Shown: positions 24,489 through 33,773, counted from the first letter of the stretch. The stretch is DNA of 64,000 bases from Terrabacter sp. MAHUQ-38 (GCF_014518425.1 NZ_JACVCU010000001.1:806001-870000); one strand, 5' to 3'. Program-made: numbers and translations. Notes: a model not told the origin generated them from the sequence alone.

Positions 24489-24950
24489 GTGAGTGCACCG
24501 ACGACCCAGCACACCTACACGATCAAGGAGACTGCCGCGCTGACCGGGCTGCCGGCCAGCACGCTGCGCTACTACGAGTCCATCGGAGTGATCGCGCCGA
24601 TCAGCCGCGGTGCGAGCAGCAAGCACCGCGTCTACGACGAGGAGGACCTGGACCGGCTCATGTGGGTGGCCTGCCTCGCCGCCACGGGCATGTCGGTCGG
24701 TGCCATGCGGCAGTACGTGACCAACGGGCAGCGCGGTCCCGCTGCAGCCGCCGAGCAGATCGAGCTTCTCGCCGAGCAGGAGCGGCGACTGGCCGTCGAG
24801 GCCCAGCACATCGCGGTGCGGCAGCGGTACGTCCGACTGAAGATCGACTACTGGCAGGCGGTCGAGGCCGGCGACACCGCACGCGCCGAGCGCGTGTCCA
24901 GCGAGGCACGCACTCTCGCCGACCAGCTGAAGCGAACCACGAAGCAGTAG
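24489..24950 (+). CDS. MerR family transcriptional regulator (AdhR/NmlR-like)
   Basis: A 153-residue MerR protein. The HTH at about 10-35 is [24 protein letters not shown], the wing carries [12 protein letters not shown], and the C-terminal helix ([23 protein letters not shown]) is the dimer coiled coil. There is no Cys cluster, so it is not a metal sensor; it resembles the AdhR/NmlR group that responds to aldehydes and activates alcohol dehydrogenase genes. The alcohol dehydrogenase 121 bases downstream fits that role. No ribosome site precedes the GTG. Probably autoregulated by the overlapping dyad. Confidence 0.87.
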   Translation: MSAPTTQHTYTIKETAALTGLPASTLRYYESIGVIAPISRGASSKHRVYDEEDLDRLMWVACLAATGMSVGAMRQYVTNGQRGPAAAAEQIELLAEQERRLAVEAQHIAVRQRYVRLKIDYWQAVEAGDTARAERVSSEARTLADQLKRTTKQ

Positions 24951-25071
24951 GCAGCAGCGCATCCACGACGGACCAGCCCGGTCCGACGGACGAGCGCGCC
25001 CTGTCGCGCCACCCCAAACGCTCTCCCGAGCAACCCCGCCACACACCACCCAAGAGATGAAGGAACACCAC

Positions 25072-26112
25072 ATGCACGTCAACGCGTATGCCGCCCCCGC
25101 CGCCGGCCAGCCGCTGGCCCCGATCACGATCGAGCGCCGCGACGTCGGGCCCAACGACGTCCTCATCGAGATCCAGTACGCCGGCATCTGCCACTCCGAC
25201 ATCCACACCGTCAACGGCGACTGGGGCCCTCAGCCGTTCCCCGTCGTGCCCGGCCACGAGATCGTCGGCGTCGTCACCGAGCTCGGCTCCGACGTCACCA
25301 GGCACCAGGTCGGCGACCGCGTCGGTGTCGGCTGCATGGTCAACTCGTGCGGCGAGTGCACCAACTGCCGCAACGGTGACGAGCAGTACTGCCTCGAGGG
25401 CATGGTCGGCACCTACGCCGGCACCGATCGTGACGGCAGCACCACCCAGGGTGGCTACTCCACCCACGTCGTCGTGGACGCCGACTACGTGCTCTCCGTC
25501 CCCGCCGGACTCGACGCTGCCGCCGCAGCACCGCTGCTGTGCGCCGGAATCACGACCTACGCGCCGCTGCGCAAGTGGGGCGCCGGGCCCGGCAAGAAGG
25601 TCGCGATCGTCGGGCTCGGGGGACTGGGCCACATGGGGGTCAAGATCGCCCACGCGCTGGGCGCCGAGGTCACCGTGCTGTCCCAGTCGCTGAAGAAGCA
25701 GGAGGACGGTCTGCGCCTCGGCGCCGACGAGTACTACGCGACGTCCGACCCTGGCACGTTCGAGCAGCTCGCCGGCCGGTTCGACCTCATCGTCAACACG
25801 GTCAGCGCCAGCATCGACGTCGACGCCTACCTCGGCCTGCTCGCGGTCGACGGCACGCTCGTCAATGTCGGTGCCCCGGCCGAGCCGCTGAGCCTCAACG
25901 TGTTCTCCCTCATCGGGGCGCGTCGCTCGTTCGCCGGCTCGATGATCGGCGGCATCGCGCTCACGCAGGAGATGCTCGACTTCTGCGCCCAGCACGACAT
26001 CGGCGCCGATGTCGAGGTGATCTCGGTCGACCAGGTCAACGAGGCGTACGAGCGCGTCCTCGCCTCCGACGTCCGCTACCGCTTCGTCATCGACACCAGC
26101 ACCCTCGCCTGA
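25072..26112 (+). CDS. Zinc-dependent NAD(P) alcohol dehydrogenase
   Basis: A 346-residue medium-chain dehydrogenase of the YahK/cinnamyl-alcohol class. Catalytic zinc ligands are Cys40 (GICHSDIH) and His62-Glu63 (PGHE), with a third Cys in LLCAGITTY. The structural zinc cluster is Cys93, 96, 99 and 107 (CGECTNC then YC). The Rossmann motif is [11 protein letters not shown]. It reduces aldehydes or oxidises alcohols; with the MerR regulator it is likely an aldehyde-stress reductase. ATG 25072 was chosen for AAGGA seven bases upstream over the ATG at 25057. Confidence 0.92.
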   Translation: MHVNAYAAPAAGQPLAPITIERRDVGPNDVLIEIQYAGICHSDIHTVNGDWGPQPFPVVPGHEIVGVVTELGSDVTRHQVGDRVGVGCMVNSCGECTNCRNGDEQYCLEGMVGTYAGTDRDGSTTQGGYSTHVVVDADYVLSVPAGLDAAAAAPLLCAGITTYAPLRKWGAGPGKKVAIVGLGGLGHMGVKIAHALGAEVTVLSQSLKKQEDGLRLGADEYYATSDPGTFEQLAGRFDLIVNTVSASIDVDAYLGLLAVDGTLVNVGAPAEPLSLNVFSLIGARRSFAGSMIGGIALTQEMLDFCAQHDIGADVEVISVDQVNEAYERVLASDVRYRFVIDTSTLA

Positions 26113-26120
26113 CCAGCCCG

Positions 26121-27125
26121 TCAGGAGCGCCCGTCCGACGCAGGTTCCGGACGGGCGCGGGGGCCGGCCGCCGGCACCGAAGCGGCGCCTACCAGGCGAG
26201 CGACCAGCTCCTCGTAGGAGACTCCCGCGGCCGCGAACATCCTGGGGACCTGGGACTCGGCGGTCATCCCGGGCACCGTGTTGACCTCGTTGAGGACGGG
26301 ACCGTCCTCGGTGAGGAAGAAGTCCATGCGCGCGACCCCGCCGCAGCCAAGTGCGTCGAACATCCCCAATGCCGCTCGTGTCAGTGCGGCCCCGTCGGTG
26401 CCGTCGAGGTCGGCGGGCACGGTGAACCGGGCGGTCCCGTCGTACTTGGTGGCCGTGTCGAACAGTCCGTCGGCGTGGATCTCCAACGGTGGCGGCACCC
26501 AGAGGCTGCCGTCGGCCTCGCGAAGGACGGCGACGTCGATCTCGCGGCCATGGACCACCTGCTCGACCAGGATCCGCTCGTCGTAACGCGCCGCCGTGCG
26601 CAGGGCCTCGTCCAGCTGGCCGGCGTCCCGGGCAAGGGTGACGCCGTAGCTGGAACCGGCAGAGACCGGTTTGACGACGACATCAGTCACGAACTCCATG
26701 CTGCCGACGTCGGCTGCGTGGACCAGGCGTCCGGGGGCGGTGCGTATCCCGATGGCCTCGGCGACGAGCTTGGTCGCCCACTTGTCCATTCCGATCGCTC
26801 CGGCACGCATCCCGGAGCCGACGACGGGCTTGTCGGCGAGGGCACACAACGCGGCCAGCGTTCCGTCCTCACCCAGTGAACCGTGGACCGCCGGGAAGAC
26901 CACGTCGGCGCGGGCGAAGAACGGCAGCGATGCGAGCAGCGAGTCGGCAGCGCTCGCGCCGAGCGGTTCCGTTCCCTGCCCCCAGCGACCGTCGCGGCCG
27001 ATGGTGATGGTGGTGACCTCGTACCCGCGTCCGAGCAGAGCGCCCTCGATGGCGGCTGCCGTTGCCAGGGAGACGTCGTGCTCGGCGTTCTGTCCGCCGC
27101 CGATGAGCAGGACGTGGGGTGTCAT
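26121..27125 (-). CDS. ddl: D-alanine--D-alanine ligase (van-operon-like context)
   Basis: A 334-residue ATP-grasp ligase. The N-terminal substrate loop LLIGGGQNAEHDVSL has Glu15 in the position used by E. coli DdlB, the ATP-grasp core is VVKPVSAGSSYGV, and the metal site is RMDFFLTEDGPVLNEVNTVPG. The omega-loop segment FDTATKYDG keeps the Lys-Tyr pair of D-Ala-D-Ala ligases rather than the His of D-Ala-D-Lac ligases such as VanA. Its ATG overlaps the racemase TGA (ATGA). It is third in the operon carboxypeptidase-racemase-ligase. D-Ala-D-Ser activity cannot be excluded. A separate housekeeping ddl probably exists elsewhere. Confidence 0.87.
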   Translation of the reverse strand: MTPHVLLIGGGQNAEHDVSLATAAAIEGALLGRGYEVTTITIGRDGRWGQGTEPLGASAADSLLASLPFFARADVVFPAVHGSLGEDGTLAALCALADKPVVGSGMRAGAIGMDKWATKLVAEAIGIRTAPGRLVHAADVGSMEFVTDVVVKPVSAGSSYGVTLARDAGQLDEALRTAARYDERILVEQVVHGREIDVAVLREADGSLWVPPPLEIHADGLFDTATKYDGTARFTVPADLDGTDGAALTRAALGMFDALGCGGVARMDFFLTEDGPVLNEVNTVPGMTAESQVPRMFAAAGVSYEELVARLVGAASVPAAGPRARPEPASDGRS

Positions 27126-28252
27126 GCGGTCCTCCTCCTCACGCGGGGTCCGATGCCTGTGACGACGGTGTGCGGGATGGTCCCGGCCCAGCGGGCCCAG
27201 TCGTGGATGGTGGGGGTGAGGCCGTCCCGCGGACCGAACACGGTCGCGGTCGTGCCGCGCGGAAAGGCGTGCGCTCCGGTGTCGATGACGATCTGGTCCA
27301 TCGAGACACGTCCGACCACCGGGTGGCGTCGTCCCTGGATCTCCACCGAGGCCCCCGCGCTGAGCTCTCGTGGGATCCCATCCGCGTACCCGAGGGGCAG
27401 GACGCTGAGGTTGGTGGACGTGCCGGTGACGTAGGTGCCGCCGTAGCCGACCGGTGTCCCTGCCCCGACGCTCGCGCTGTGCACGATCGGTGCGGTCAGA
27501 CGGGACGCGCCGAGCAGCTCGGTGGTCCCGGACGGGTCGATGCCGACGAGGCCGGCGCCGATGCGGACCATTCCGAAGTGGGTGGCCGGGTCGCACAGCG
27601 TTCCCGAGGTCGCGGCCAGGTGGGTGAGCGGGGCGTCGAAGCCGGCCGCAATGAGCGCTCTCGTGGCTTGGCGCAGGCGCGACACCGCGGCCTCGTTCGC
27701 CTCGGGTCGTGCCTGGTCAGCCGACGGGAGATGCCCCATGAGACCCACGACGAGGATCCTCCCGCGCCGCTGTCCCTGCCGGGCGCGTGCGATCAGCGCG
27801 TCCCACTCGCGTGGGGGGCAGCCCTCTCGGGCCATGCCGGTGTCCAGGTTCAGGTGCACCCGAATGCTGGAGGACGCGCGCTCGAGCAGCGCCTCCAGCT
27901 CTTCGACGGAGCCGACTGCGACGTCGATCTGCTCGGTGGCAGCGGCCTCCGCGTCCAACCCGGACGGGTTCAACCACGTCAGGATCGGCACGGTGAGACC
28001 TGCCGCGCGGAGCTCGCACGCCTCTGCGATCTCTGTAGTGCCAAGCCATTGCGCCCCGGCGGCGACCGCGGCCCGCGCGACCGTGCACGCCCCGTGCCCG
28101 TACCCATCCGCCTTGACCACCGCCATGATCGGGGCACGGGTCCGCGTCCGGGCGATCGCGACGTTCCTGGCGACCGCGCCGGGGAGCGTCTCCAGAGTGG
28201 GGGGCTCGAAGACACCGAGGCGGGGGCGGGAGAGGCTGGCCGTGTGGGTCAC
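27122..28252 (-). CDS. Alanine racemase (VanT/Alr-like, soluble)
   Basis: A 376-residue PLP enzyme. The PLP lysine is Lys47 in IMAVVKADGYGHGA, and the second-domain base Tyr is in PVGYGGTYVTG. VHLNLDTGMAREG, FGMVRIGAGLVGIDP and VGRVSMDQIVID are standard Alr signatures. There is no membrane domain, unlike VanT of vanC-type clusters. The GTG start overlaps the carboxypeptidase stop (GTGA), and its own stop overlaps ddl (ATGA). It supplies D-Ala (or D-Ser) to the neighbouring ligase. Likely a second, inducible copy under the divergent two-component system (inference). Confidence 0.87.
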   Translation of the reverse strand: MTHTASLSRPRLGVFEPPTLETLPGAVARNVAIARTRTRAPIMAVVKADGYGHGACTVARAAVAAGAQWLGTTEIAEACELRAAGLTVPILTWLNPSGLDAEAAATEQIDVAVGSVEELEALLERASSSIRVHLNLDTGMAREGCPPREWDALIARARQGQRRGRILVVGLMGHLPSADQARPEANEAAVSRLRQATRALIAAGFDAPLTHLAATSGTLCDPATHFGMVRIGAGLVGIDPSGTTELLGASRLTAPIVHSASVGAGTPVGYGGTYVTGTSTNLSVLPLGYADGIPRELSAGASVEIQGRRHPVVGRVSMDQIVIDTGAHAFPRGTTATVFGPRDGLTPTIHDWARWAGTIPHTVVTGIGPRVRRRTA

Positions 28253-28893
28253 TGCTGCATCCTCGGGTCGTGCGTGGGGTCGGCATACCTGGGAGGGCAA
28301 CCGCGGTCGATCGCCTCGGGGCGCAGCTCGTAGTGCCACGACTCGTTCCGGTAGATCTGGCACAGCCCGTACGCGGCGCCATGCTCCGACAGCCAGGCCG
28401 TGGCATCGGCGGACCCGATGTCTACCGCGTCCCCGGACACGTGTGGAGAGGTTTCCGCCGTGGCGACCCATCGGGCGGCTTCCTCTTGAGACCCGTACTC
28501 GGCGACCGCCTCGCGAAGGAGCTCGTCCTGGTACTCAGGCGAACGCCATCCGCTCTCGACGTAGAGCTCGATGCCCTCGTCAGCGGCCTCCGTCGCCGCG
28601 TCGCGCAGGGTCTGTAGCAGATCGGGGTCGAGCTCGGCCACGCCGGGATACGCGTCGTCGAAGACCGTCACACCGTCGGGGAGGGCGCCGTCATCCTCGG
28701 TGACGGCACCGTCCTTCCCGGTGGTCGTACCGCTGTGGTCGCCGCCAAGGACCTGGCTGAACGAAGGCACCGGTGACGACGCGGACTGATGGACGAGGAC
28801 TCCGATGAGCGCAGCGGCCACGACTGCGATGCCGGCGGCCGCAGGCCGGAGAGCGCCGCGGTTCGTCGTTCGCCCTGCCGTCGTCTGACTCAT
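28249..28893 (-). CDS. VanY-like D-Ala-D-Ala carboxypeptidase (peptidase M15B)
   Basis: A 214-residue membrane-anchored zinc peptidase. One N-terminal helix (GIAVVAAALIGVLVH, about 21-35) leads into a linker and the M15B domain. Conserved pieces are VESGWRSPEYQ, the zinc site SPHVSGDAVDIG (His151, Asp158) and NESWHYEL (catalytic Glu184, zinc ligand His187). VanY removes the terminal D-Ala from peptidoglycan precursors or stem peptides outside the membrane. ATG 28893 has only a weak ribosome site. First gene of the operon, divergent from the response regulator across 87 bases. Confidence 0.88.
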   Translation of the reverse strand: MSQTTAGRTTNRGALRPAAAGIAVVAAALIGVLVHQSASSPVPSFSQVLGGDHSGTTTGKDGAVTEDDGALPDGVTVFDDAYPGVAELDPDLLQTLRDAATEAADEGIELYVESGWRSPEYQDELLREAVAEYGSQEEAARWVATAETSPHVSGDAVDIGSADATAWLSEHGAAYGLCQIYRNESWHYELRPEAIDRGCPPRYADPTHDPRMQQ

Positions 28894-28980
28894 GCTGCCA
28901 GTCAAGGCAGCCTGGTGTTGTCAGCACGTATGCCGTTTTCGGTACGCCGACGATATGCGCCTGCTCGTAGCATCGGGAAC
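28894..28980. promoter_or_regulatory. Divergent promoter region of the van-like locus
   Basis: Eighty-seven bases separate the carboxypeptidase and response-regulator starts and must hold both promoters. It contains a short hairpin (CTGCC-AGTCAA-GGCAG) next to the carboxypeptidase ATG and a GTATGCCG octamer. I found no clear response-regulator direct repeat. Confidence 0.4.
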
Positions 28981-29685
28981 GTGCGCGTGCTGGTCGTCGA
29001 AGACGAGCCCTTCATGGCAGAGGCCATCCGCGATGGGCTGCGCCTGGAGGCGATCGCGGCCGACATCGCCGGTGACGGCGACACCGCCCTGGAGCTGCTG
29101 AGCGTCAACGCGTACGACATCGCGGTCCTCGACCGCGACGTTCCGGGGCCCTCCGGTGACGAGATCGCCGAGAGCATCGTCGCCTCCCGTAGCGGCACGC
29201 CGATCCTGATGCTCACCGCTGCCGACCGGCTCGACGACAAGGCCTCCGGGTTCGGGCTCGGAGCTGACGACTACCTCACGAAGCCGTTCGAGCTGCAGGA
29301 GCTCGTGCTCCGGCTCAGGGCGCTCGACCGCAGGCGCGCCCACAGCCGGCCACCGGTGCGGGAGATCGCCGGCCTTCGGGTCGACCCGTTCCGCCGTGAG
29401 GTCTACCGCGACGGCCGGTACGTCGCGCTCACCCGGAAGCAGTTCGCCGTGCTCGAGGTCCTCGTCGCCGCCGAAGGGGGCGTCATCAGCGCCGAGGAGC
29501 TGCTGGAGCGGGCTTGGGACGAGAACGCAGACCCCTTCACCAACGCCGTGCGGATCACGGTCTCTGCCCTGCGCAAACGGCTCGGCGAACCCTGGCTCAT
29601 CGCCACGGTGCCGGGCGTCGGCTACCGCATCGACCCAGGACCGGACGCCGGACGTGAGGGACGTGACGGAGGCCGGCGTGGATAG
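28981..29685 (+). CDS. OmpR/PhoB-family response regulator (VanR-like)
   Basis: A 234-residue two-domain regulator. The receiver domain starts MRVLVVEDEPFMAEAI, with phospho-acceptor Asp51 (VLDRDVPG), switch Thr in MLTAADR and Lys in YLTKPFELQEL. The winged-helix output domain contains ALTRKQFAVLEVLVA and VRITVSALRKRLG then VPGVGYRI. GTG 28981 follows the promoter gap directly. It overlaps the kinase start by 8 bases and is divergent from the VanY-racemase-ddl operon, its probable target. Confidence 0.9.
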   Translation: MRVLVVEDEPFMAEAIRDGLRLEAIAADIAGDGDTALELLSVNAYDIAVLDRDVPGPSGDEIAESIVASRSGTPILMLTAADRLDDKASGFGLGADDYLTKPFELQELVLRLRALDRRRAHSRPPVREIAGLRVDPFRREVYRDGRYVALTRKQFAVLEVLVAAEGGVISAEELLERAWDENADPFTNAVRITVSALRKRLGEPWLIATVPGVGYRIDPGPDAGREGRDGGRRG

Positions 29686-30766
29686 GCCGCCCGGGTTGAG
29701 CGTTCGGCTCAAGCTCACCCTCAGCTATGCCGGGTTCCTCATGCTCGCAGGCGGGTTGCTGCTGGCGGTCGTGTGGGTGTTCCTCCTGCGCTACGTGCCC
29801 GACAAGGCGGCGTTCATCATCGGCCCGCGTCCCTCATCGCCCAACCGCGACGACCTGGTGCGCGCCTTCGCCCCGAAGGCGGCCTGGGCGATGGTGTTCC
29901 TGCTGGTGTTCGGTCTGCTGGGAGGGTGGGTCCTCGCCGGCCGGATGCTCGCGCCGCTGACCCGGATCACGGACGCCACCCGCAGGGCTGCGAAGGGGTC
30001 GCTCTCCCACCGGATCGGGCTCGAAGGCAGCAAGGACGAGTTCCGCGAGCTCGCCGACAGCTTCGACGCCATGCTCGCCCGGCTCGAAGCACACGTCGCC
30101 GAACAGCAGAGGTTCGCAGCCAACGCGTCCCACGAGCTGCGCACCCCGCTGGCGATCACGCAGACCCTTCTCGACGTCGCCCGCAACGACCCGAACCGCG
30201 ACACCGCCGAGCTCGTCGACCGGCTCCGCGCCGTCAACACCCGAGCGATCGAGCTCACCGAAGCGCTGCTCCTGCTCAGCCGCACCGACCAGCGATCCTT
30301 CACGCGCGAGCGCGTCGACCTGTCCCTCATAGCCGAGGAAGCCACCGAGACACTCCTGCCCCTCGCCGAGAAGCACGGCGTCACCATCGAGACGTCCGGG
30401 GACATCACCCCCGCCATCGGCTCACACGCGCTCCTCCTGCAGCTGACCACGAACCTGCTGCACAACGCCATCGTCCACAACCTCCCCGAACACGGCACCG
30501 TCCAGGTCAACACCGCGCTCGCCCCCGAGTCCGTCACGCTCACCGTCGAGAACACCGGCGACAGGCTCAGTCCACAGCTGGTCTCGACACTGACCGAACC
30601 GTTCCAGCGGGGCACCGAACGCATACGCAGTGACCATGCCGGTGTCGGGCTCGGCCTGGCGATCGTCAAGAGCATCACCCGAGCGCACGACGGAGAGCTC
30701 ACCATCGTTGCCCGCCCCGACGGCGGGATCCGCGTCACGGCGCAGCTACCCGCCGGGACCCGGTGA
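29678..30766 (+). CDS. Sensor histidine kinase (VanS-like)
   Basis: A 362-residue membrane kinase with two helices (about 18-38 and 70-88) flanking a short extracytoplasmic loop of about 30 residues. HAMP domain (about 90-140), H-box FAANASHELRTPLAI with His152, N-box LTTNLLHNAIVHN, and G-boxes VENTGDRLSPQ and GVGLGLAIVKSI follow. The short sensor loop suggests sensing within the membrane, as in VanS/intramembrane kinases. GTG 29678 has GGAGG five bases upstream and overlaps the regulator gene. The signal is probably cell-wall stress or a glycopeptide (inference). Confidence 0.9.
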   Translation: MDRPPGLSVRLKLTLSYAGFLMLAGGLLLAVVWVFLLRYVPDKAAFIIGPRPSSPNRDDLVRAFAPKAAWAMVFLLVFGLLGGWVLAGRMLAPLTRITDATRRAAKGSLSHRIGLEGSKDEFRELADSFDAMLARLEAHVAEQQRFAANASHELRTPLAITQTLLDVARNDPNRDTAELVDRLRAVNTRAIELTEALLLLSRTDQRSFTRERVDLSLIAEEATETLLPLAEKHGVTIETSGDITPAIGSHALLLQLTTNLLHNAIVHNLPEHGTVQVNTALAPESVTLTVENTGDRLSPQLVSTLTEPFQRGTERIRSDHAGVGLGLAIVKSITRAHDGELTIVARPDGGIRVTAQLPAGTR

Positions 30767-30961
30767 CCCGGAGGGGCCGCTCGACAAGGTGCGCAACGCT
30801 GAACTGCTGACACCCGAAACCCATCAGGGGCAGATGCACGCCGAACCTCACGTGACCAGTTCGACACCCACGGGCCCGTCCCACCGGGCAACCATCTCGA
30901 CCCGTGAGGACTCCGACGACGCGGCGTACAGTTGAAGGGATCGGGCGACGCGAGGTGCGAT

Positions 30962-31747
30962 GTGGGCGTTGACTGGCAGCTGTTCGAGTCGGGTCCGGCG
31001 GACGCCGAGCACACCGTGCTGTTGCTGCCCGGCGGCATGTGCAGCTCGCGCTCCTACCTGGAGCTGATGCAGCAACCCAGCCTGTCCGGGCTGCGGCTGG
31101 TGGCGGCGACGATGCCCGGACACGCGGGCGCGCCGTCCCCGGACGACTACAGCCATGAGGCCTATGGACGGTCGACGGCGGAGCTCGTGGCCGAGACCGG
31201 TGCGGATGTCGTGGTCGGGTTCAGCATGGGTGCCAACGTGGCGTTGGAGCTGGTCGAGAAGAAGCTCTTCACCGGCCCCACGGTGCTGCTCGGCATCAGC
31301 TTGTCGTTGCCCGACGAGTCGGCGTTCTTCATCAACGTCATCAGGCTGTCCAGGGTGCTCGGCAGCCTGCCGATGGCGTTGATGAAGAAGGGCGCCGGGT
31401 CGATGGTGAAGAGCATCCCCGTACCACCCGAGCGGCGGGCCGAGCTTGCCGCGGACTTCCGCAGGACCACCGCGCGGGACATGCGCCTCGGACTTCGCGC
31501 CTACCTGAAGTGGCTGACGAGCGGCGAGGACCACGCCGCAATGCTGTGCCGCTCAGGCGTGCCGGCATGGGTCGTCCACGCCGAGAAGGGCGACGGCGGG
31601 CTCACGGACGCGGAGCGGCACACGCTGGAGGCCTGTTCGACGGTCACCATCGTGACGGTTCCGGGCAGCGTCTTCTTCCTGCCGAACGAGGTGCCCGACC
31701 AGATCGCGTCCGTCATCACCGATGCCGTCGCCGCGGTCAGGGCCTGA
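30962..31747 (+). CDS. Alpha/beta hydrolase
   Basis: A 261-residue serine hydrolase. LLLPGGMCSSRSY forms the oxyanion region, VVVGFSMGANVALEL carries the nucleophile (G-x-S-x-G, Ser within FSMG), and the acid is in WVVHAEKGDGG. The late His seems poorly defined: the expected segment VPGSVFFLPNEVPDQI has no clear histidine, so the triad may be incomplete or the fold shifted. GTG 30962 follows GCGAGGTGC; an in-frame TTG at 30932 is a weaker alternative. Convergent with the molybdopterin gene (36 bases). Confidence 0.75.
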   Translation: MGVDWQLFESGPADAEHTVLLLPGGMCSSRSYLELMQQPSLSGLRLVAATMPGHAGAPSPDDYSHEAYGRSTAELVAETGADVVVGFSMGANVALELVEKKLFTGPTVLLGISLSLPDESAFFINVIRLSRVLGSLPMALMKKGAGSMVKSIPVPPERRAELAADFRRTTARDMRLGLRAYLKWLTSGEDHAAMLCRSGVPAWVVHAEKGDGGLTDAERHTLEACSTVTIVTVPGSVFFLPNEVPDQIASVITDAVAAVRA

Positions 31748-31783
31748 TGCCGGCGGCCCCGCTGTGGTGGCGGGACGTGTCGC

Positions 31784-32809
31784 TCACTGCAGCGGGAACG
31801 GCGACTGCAGCCACCATGGTCGCGGTTCGACGCTCACGCGTTCGACCCACTTGACCCACCAGAAGCCACGACGTCCCGGGGCGACCAGCCTGACCGGCCC
31901 GCCATGGCCGGCCGAGAGCGGGGCGCCGCCGACGTGCGTGGCCAACAGCAGCGCCGAGGCGTCCTCGGCCGGGAACAGCCTCGTGTAACCGGTCACCGAA
32001 CGCACAGCGATCGATCCGTAGCCCGAGGTCCCGAGCAGGGTGTCCAGCCGGACCGCGCGCCAGGTCTGCTCGGCCCACCACCCGCCCGTGCAGTCGAGGA
32101 CCGCTGACCGGGTCGTGCCCGTCATCGCGAGCAGCTCACCGTATGCAATCCGCAGAGTCGGCTCGTCGGGCCGGCTGACCAGCAGTTCGTAGGCGCCCAC
32201 GTCGATGCGGGGCACCCGATCGGTGAACCACTGCGTGACCGGCATCGCGGAAGGTGCACCGGACCCGACCTCGTAGGACCCGGTCGCGCGACGGTGTGCG
32301 CCGGGGAGCCGTGCCACCGACGTGACGGACTCCAGCGTGCCGTACCCCAGGGCCGCGGCCCCGCCGACGGCGATGGCTCTCAACGCGGTTCGTCGAGACA
32401 GGTCGCTCGCTCGGGCCCGCTGAGGTCGACGGACCACGTGCAGCAGTGCGAGCGGTACGGCCGCGACGGCGGAGGCGACGTGCACGTCGAGCGCACTCAC
32501 CCCGGCCACTTCGAGGGGACCGAGCGTGGCGTGCGCGACCCCGGCGAGCAGGCACACCGCGACGACCACGGCGAACGCGACGGCGAGAGCGTGCCGGCGA
32601 CGCCGGCGCAGTCCGCGTCGCACGATCACGGTCTTCCACGGGGCGAGCACCAGGATGCCGAGACCCACCACGCCGTGGAGCACGCTCACGGCCCTGGACG
32701 CCGGCGCACCCTCGACCCCGAACGCCAGCCAGCCGGTCACGAAAGCCCCTGCCAGGAGCAGGAGGAGCGCCAGGTTGGTCCGCCGGCTGGGCCGGGACAA
32801 CACGACCAT
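31784..32809 (-). CDS. Membrane-anchored molybdopterin oxidoreductase (sulfite-oxidase fold)
   Basis: A 341-residue protein. Residues 1 to about 130 carry four hydrophobic helices (for example LALLLLLAGAFVTGWLAFG and DVHVASAVAAVPLALLHVV), with His residues in LHGVVG and DVHVAS that could bind haem b. An internal twin-Arg segment LSRRTALRAIAVGG follows. The molybdopterin domain (about 185-341) has the Mo ligand Cys in VLDCTGGWWAEQTW, and GHGGPVRLVAPGRRGFWWVKWV is the SUOX-family signature. The substrate is unknown. It reads as a fused YedZ-YedY-like electron-transfer unit (inference). Confidence 0.85.
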   Translation of the reverse strand: MVVLSRPSRRTNLALLLLLAGAFVTGWLAFGVEGAPASRAVSVLHGVVGLGILVLAPWKTVIVRRGLRRRRRHALAVAFAVVVAVCLLAGVAHATLGPLEVAGVSALDVHVASAVAAVPLALLHVVRRPQRARASDLSRRTALRAIAVGGAAALGYGTLESVTSVARLPGAHRRATGSYEVGSGAPSAMPVTQWFTDRVPRIDVGAYELLVSRPDEPTLRIAYGELLAMTGTTRSAVLDCTGGWWAEQTWRAVRLDTLLGTSGYGSIAVRSVTGYTRLFPAEDASALLLATHVGGAPLSAGHGGPVRLVAPGRRGFWWVKWVERVSVEPRPWWLQSPFPLQ

Positions 32810-32881
32810 CAGTCCAGTGTGCCGCGACCCTGGCGGACCGGCCGCACGACGTCGAGAGTGGCCGCGTGCAGTGACGGGTCT

Positions 32882-33673
32882 TCAGCTGTGGCGGTCGAGG
32901 AATGCGGTGAGCTCAGCCACGTAGCGGGGGCGGTTGTCCCGGCGCACCGAGTGGCCGGCACCGGCGATGCGCACCGCCCGGAACTCGCCGGCCGCCACCT
33001 GGGCGCAGCGTGCGGCGTACTCGGTGGAGATGAGCGAGCCGCGTTCGGTGTCGCCGTGGATCAGCAGCACCGGGCAGGTGACCGCGGCCAGCACGTCGGT
33101 CAGCGGAGTCGCTTCCGGGGACGGCTGGTCGAACAGGTGTGGGTCGAGCTGGGCCTTCGACACGGCCCAGGGCTCGAGCTCGTCATCGGGCCAGTCGGGG
33201 TTGTCGGATCGGCACTGCGCGATCCGGGACGGCAGGTCGAGTGCTCGGGCTTCCGCGAGCCAGGTCGGCATGGTCCTCGATCCGTCCCGCTGGCCGGCAC
33301 GGCGCTCTCCGGGTGGCGGATCCTCCAGCACGACCGCACGCACCAGGCTCGGCTCGGCGGCGGCCAGGTGCGCGGCCGACATCGCGCCCATCGAATGACC
33401 GACGACGATCACACCGCCGTCGCGCGGCTGGCTCGACAACACGAGCGCGGCATCCTCGCCGTGTGCGGCATGGCGGGACGGGTCCTCCGGAAGCCCGGAC
33501 CTGCCGTGCCCCCGCGCGTCGATCGCGAGCGCCCGAATCCCGGGCACTTCGCGGATCAGCGGCTCCCAGCACTGCGCAGAGTCGCTGAAGCCGTGCAGCA
33601 AGGCCACGTCGGCCACTGCGTCATCGGTCCGGTACCACGCCAGATGCGCCGTCTTGCCTCGTATGCCGAACAT
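32882..33673 (-). CDS. Alpha/beta hydrolase
   Basis: A 263-residue alpha/beta hydrolase. VALLHGFSDSAQCWEPLI carries the oxyanion HG, ALAIDARGHGRSGLPED follows, the nucleophile elbow is VVVGHSMGAMSAAHLA, the acid lies in LLIHGDTERGS and the His in IAGAGHSVRRDN. This is the broad esterase/haloperoxidase-like group, substrate unknown. ATG 33671-33673 was chosen because it begins at the fold (MFGIRGK); an in-frame ATG 23 codons upstream is possible. The codon pair GGC-ATA at its start carries the CGGCATAC octamer. Confidence 0.82.
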   Translation of the reverse strand: MFGIRGKTAHLAWYRTDDAVADVALLHGFSDSAQCWEPLIREVPGIRALAIDARGHGRSGLPEDPSRHAAHGEDAALVLSSQPRDGGVIVVGHSMGAMSAAHLAAAEPSLVRAVVLEDPPPGERRAGQRDGSRTMPTWLAEARALDLPSRIAQCRSDNPDWPDDELEPWAVSKAQLDPHLFDQPSPEATPLTDVLAAVTCPVLLIHGDTERGSLISTEYAARCAQVAAGEFRAVRIAGAGHSVRRDNRPRYVAELTAFLDRHS

Positions 33674-33773
33674 GGGCTCCGACGATAGCGTGGCACCGTC
33701 CGCGGCACCCGGGTCCAGGTCGTGGACTTCCTGGCGTGGCAAGGTGCTTCGCCCACCTGCGGCAGCGTTCTGC

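Noticed and set aside
26121-30766. A VanA/VanB-type glycopeptide-resistance cluster (VanHAX)
   Set aside because: No VanH dehydrogenase or VanX is present and the ligase omega loop has Lys-Tyr, not the His of D-Ala-D-Lac ligases.
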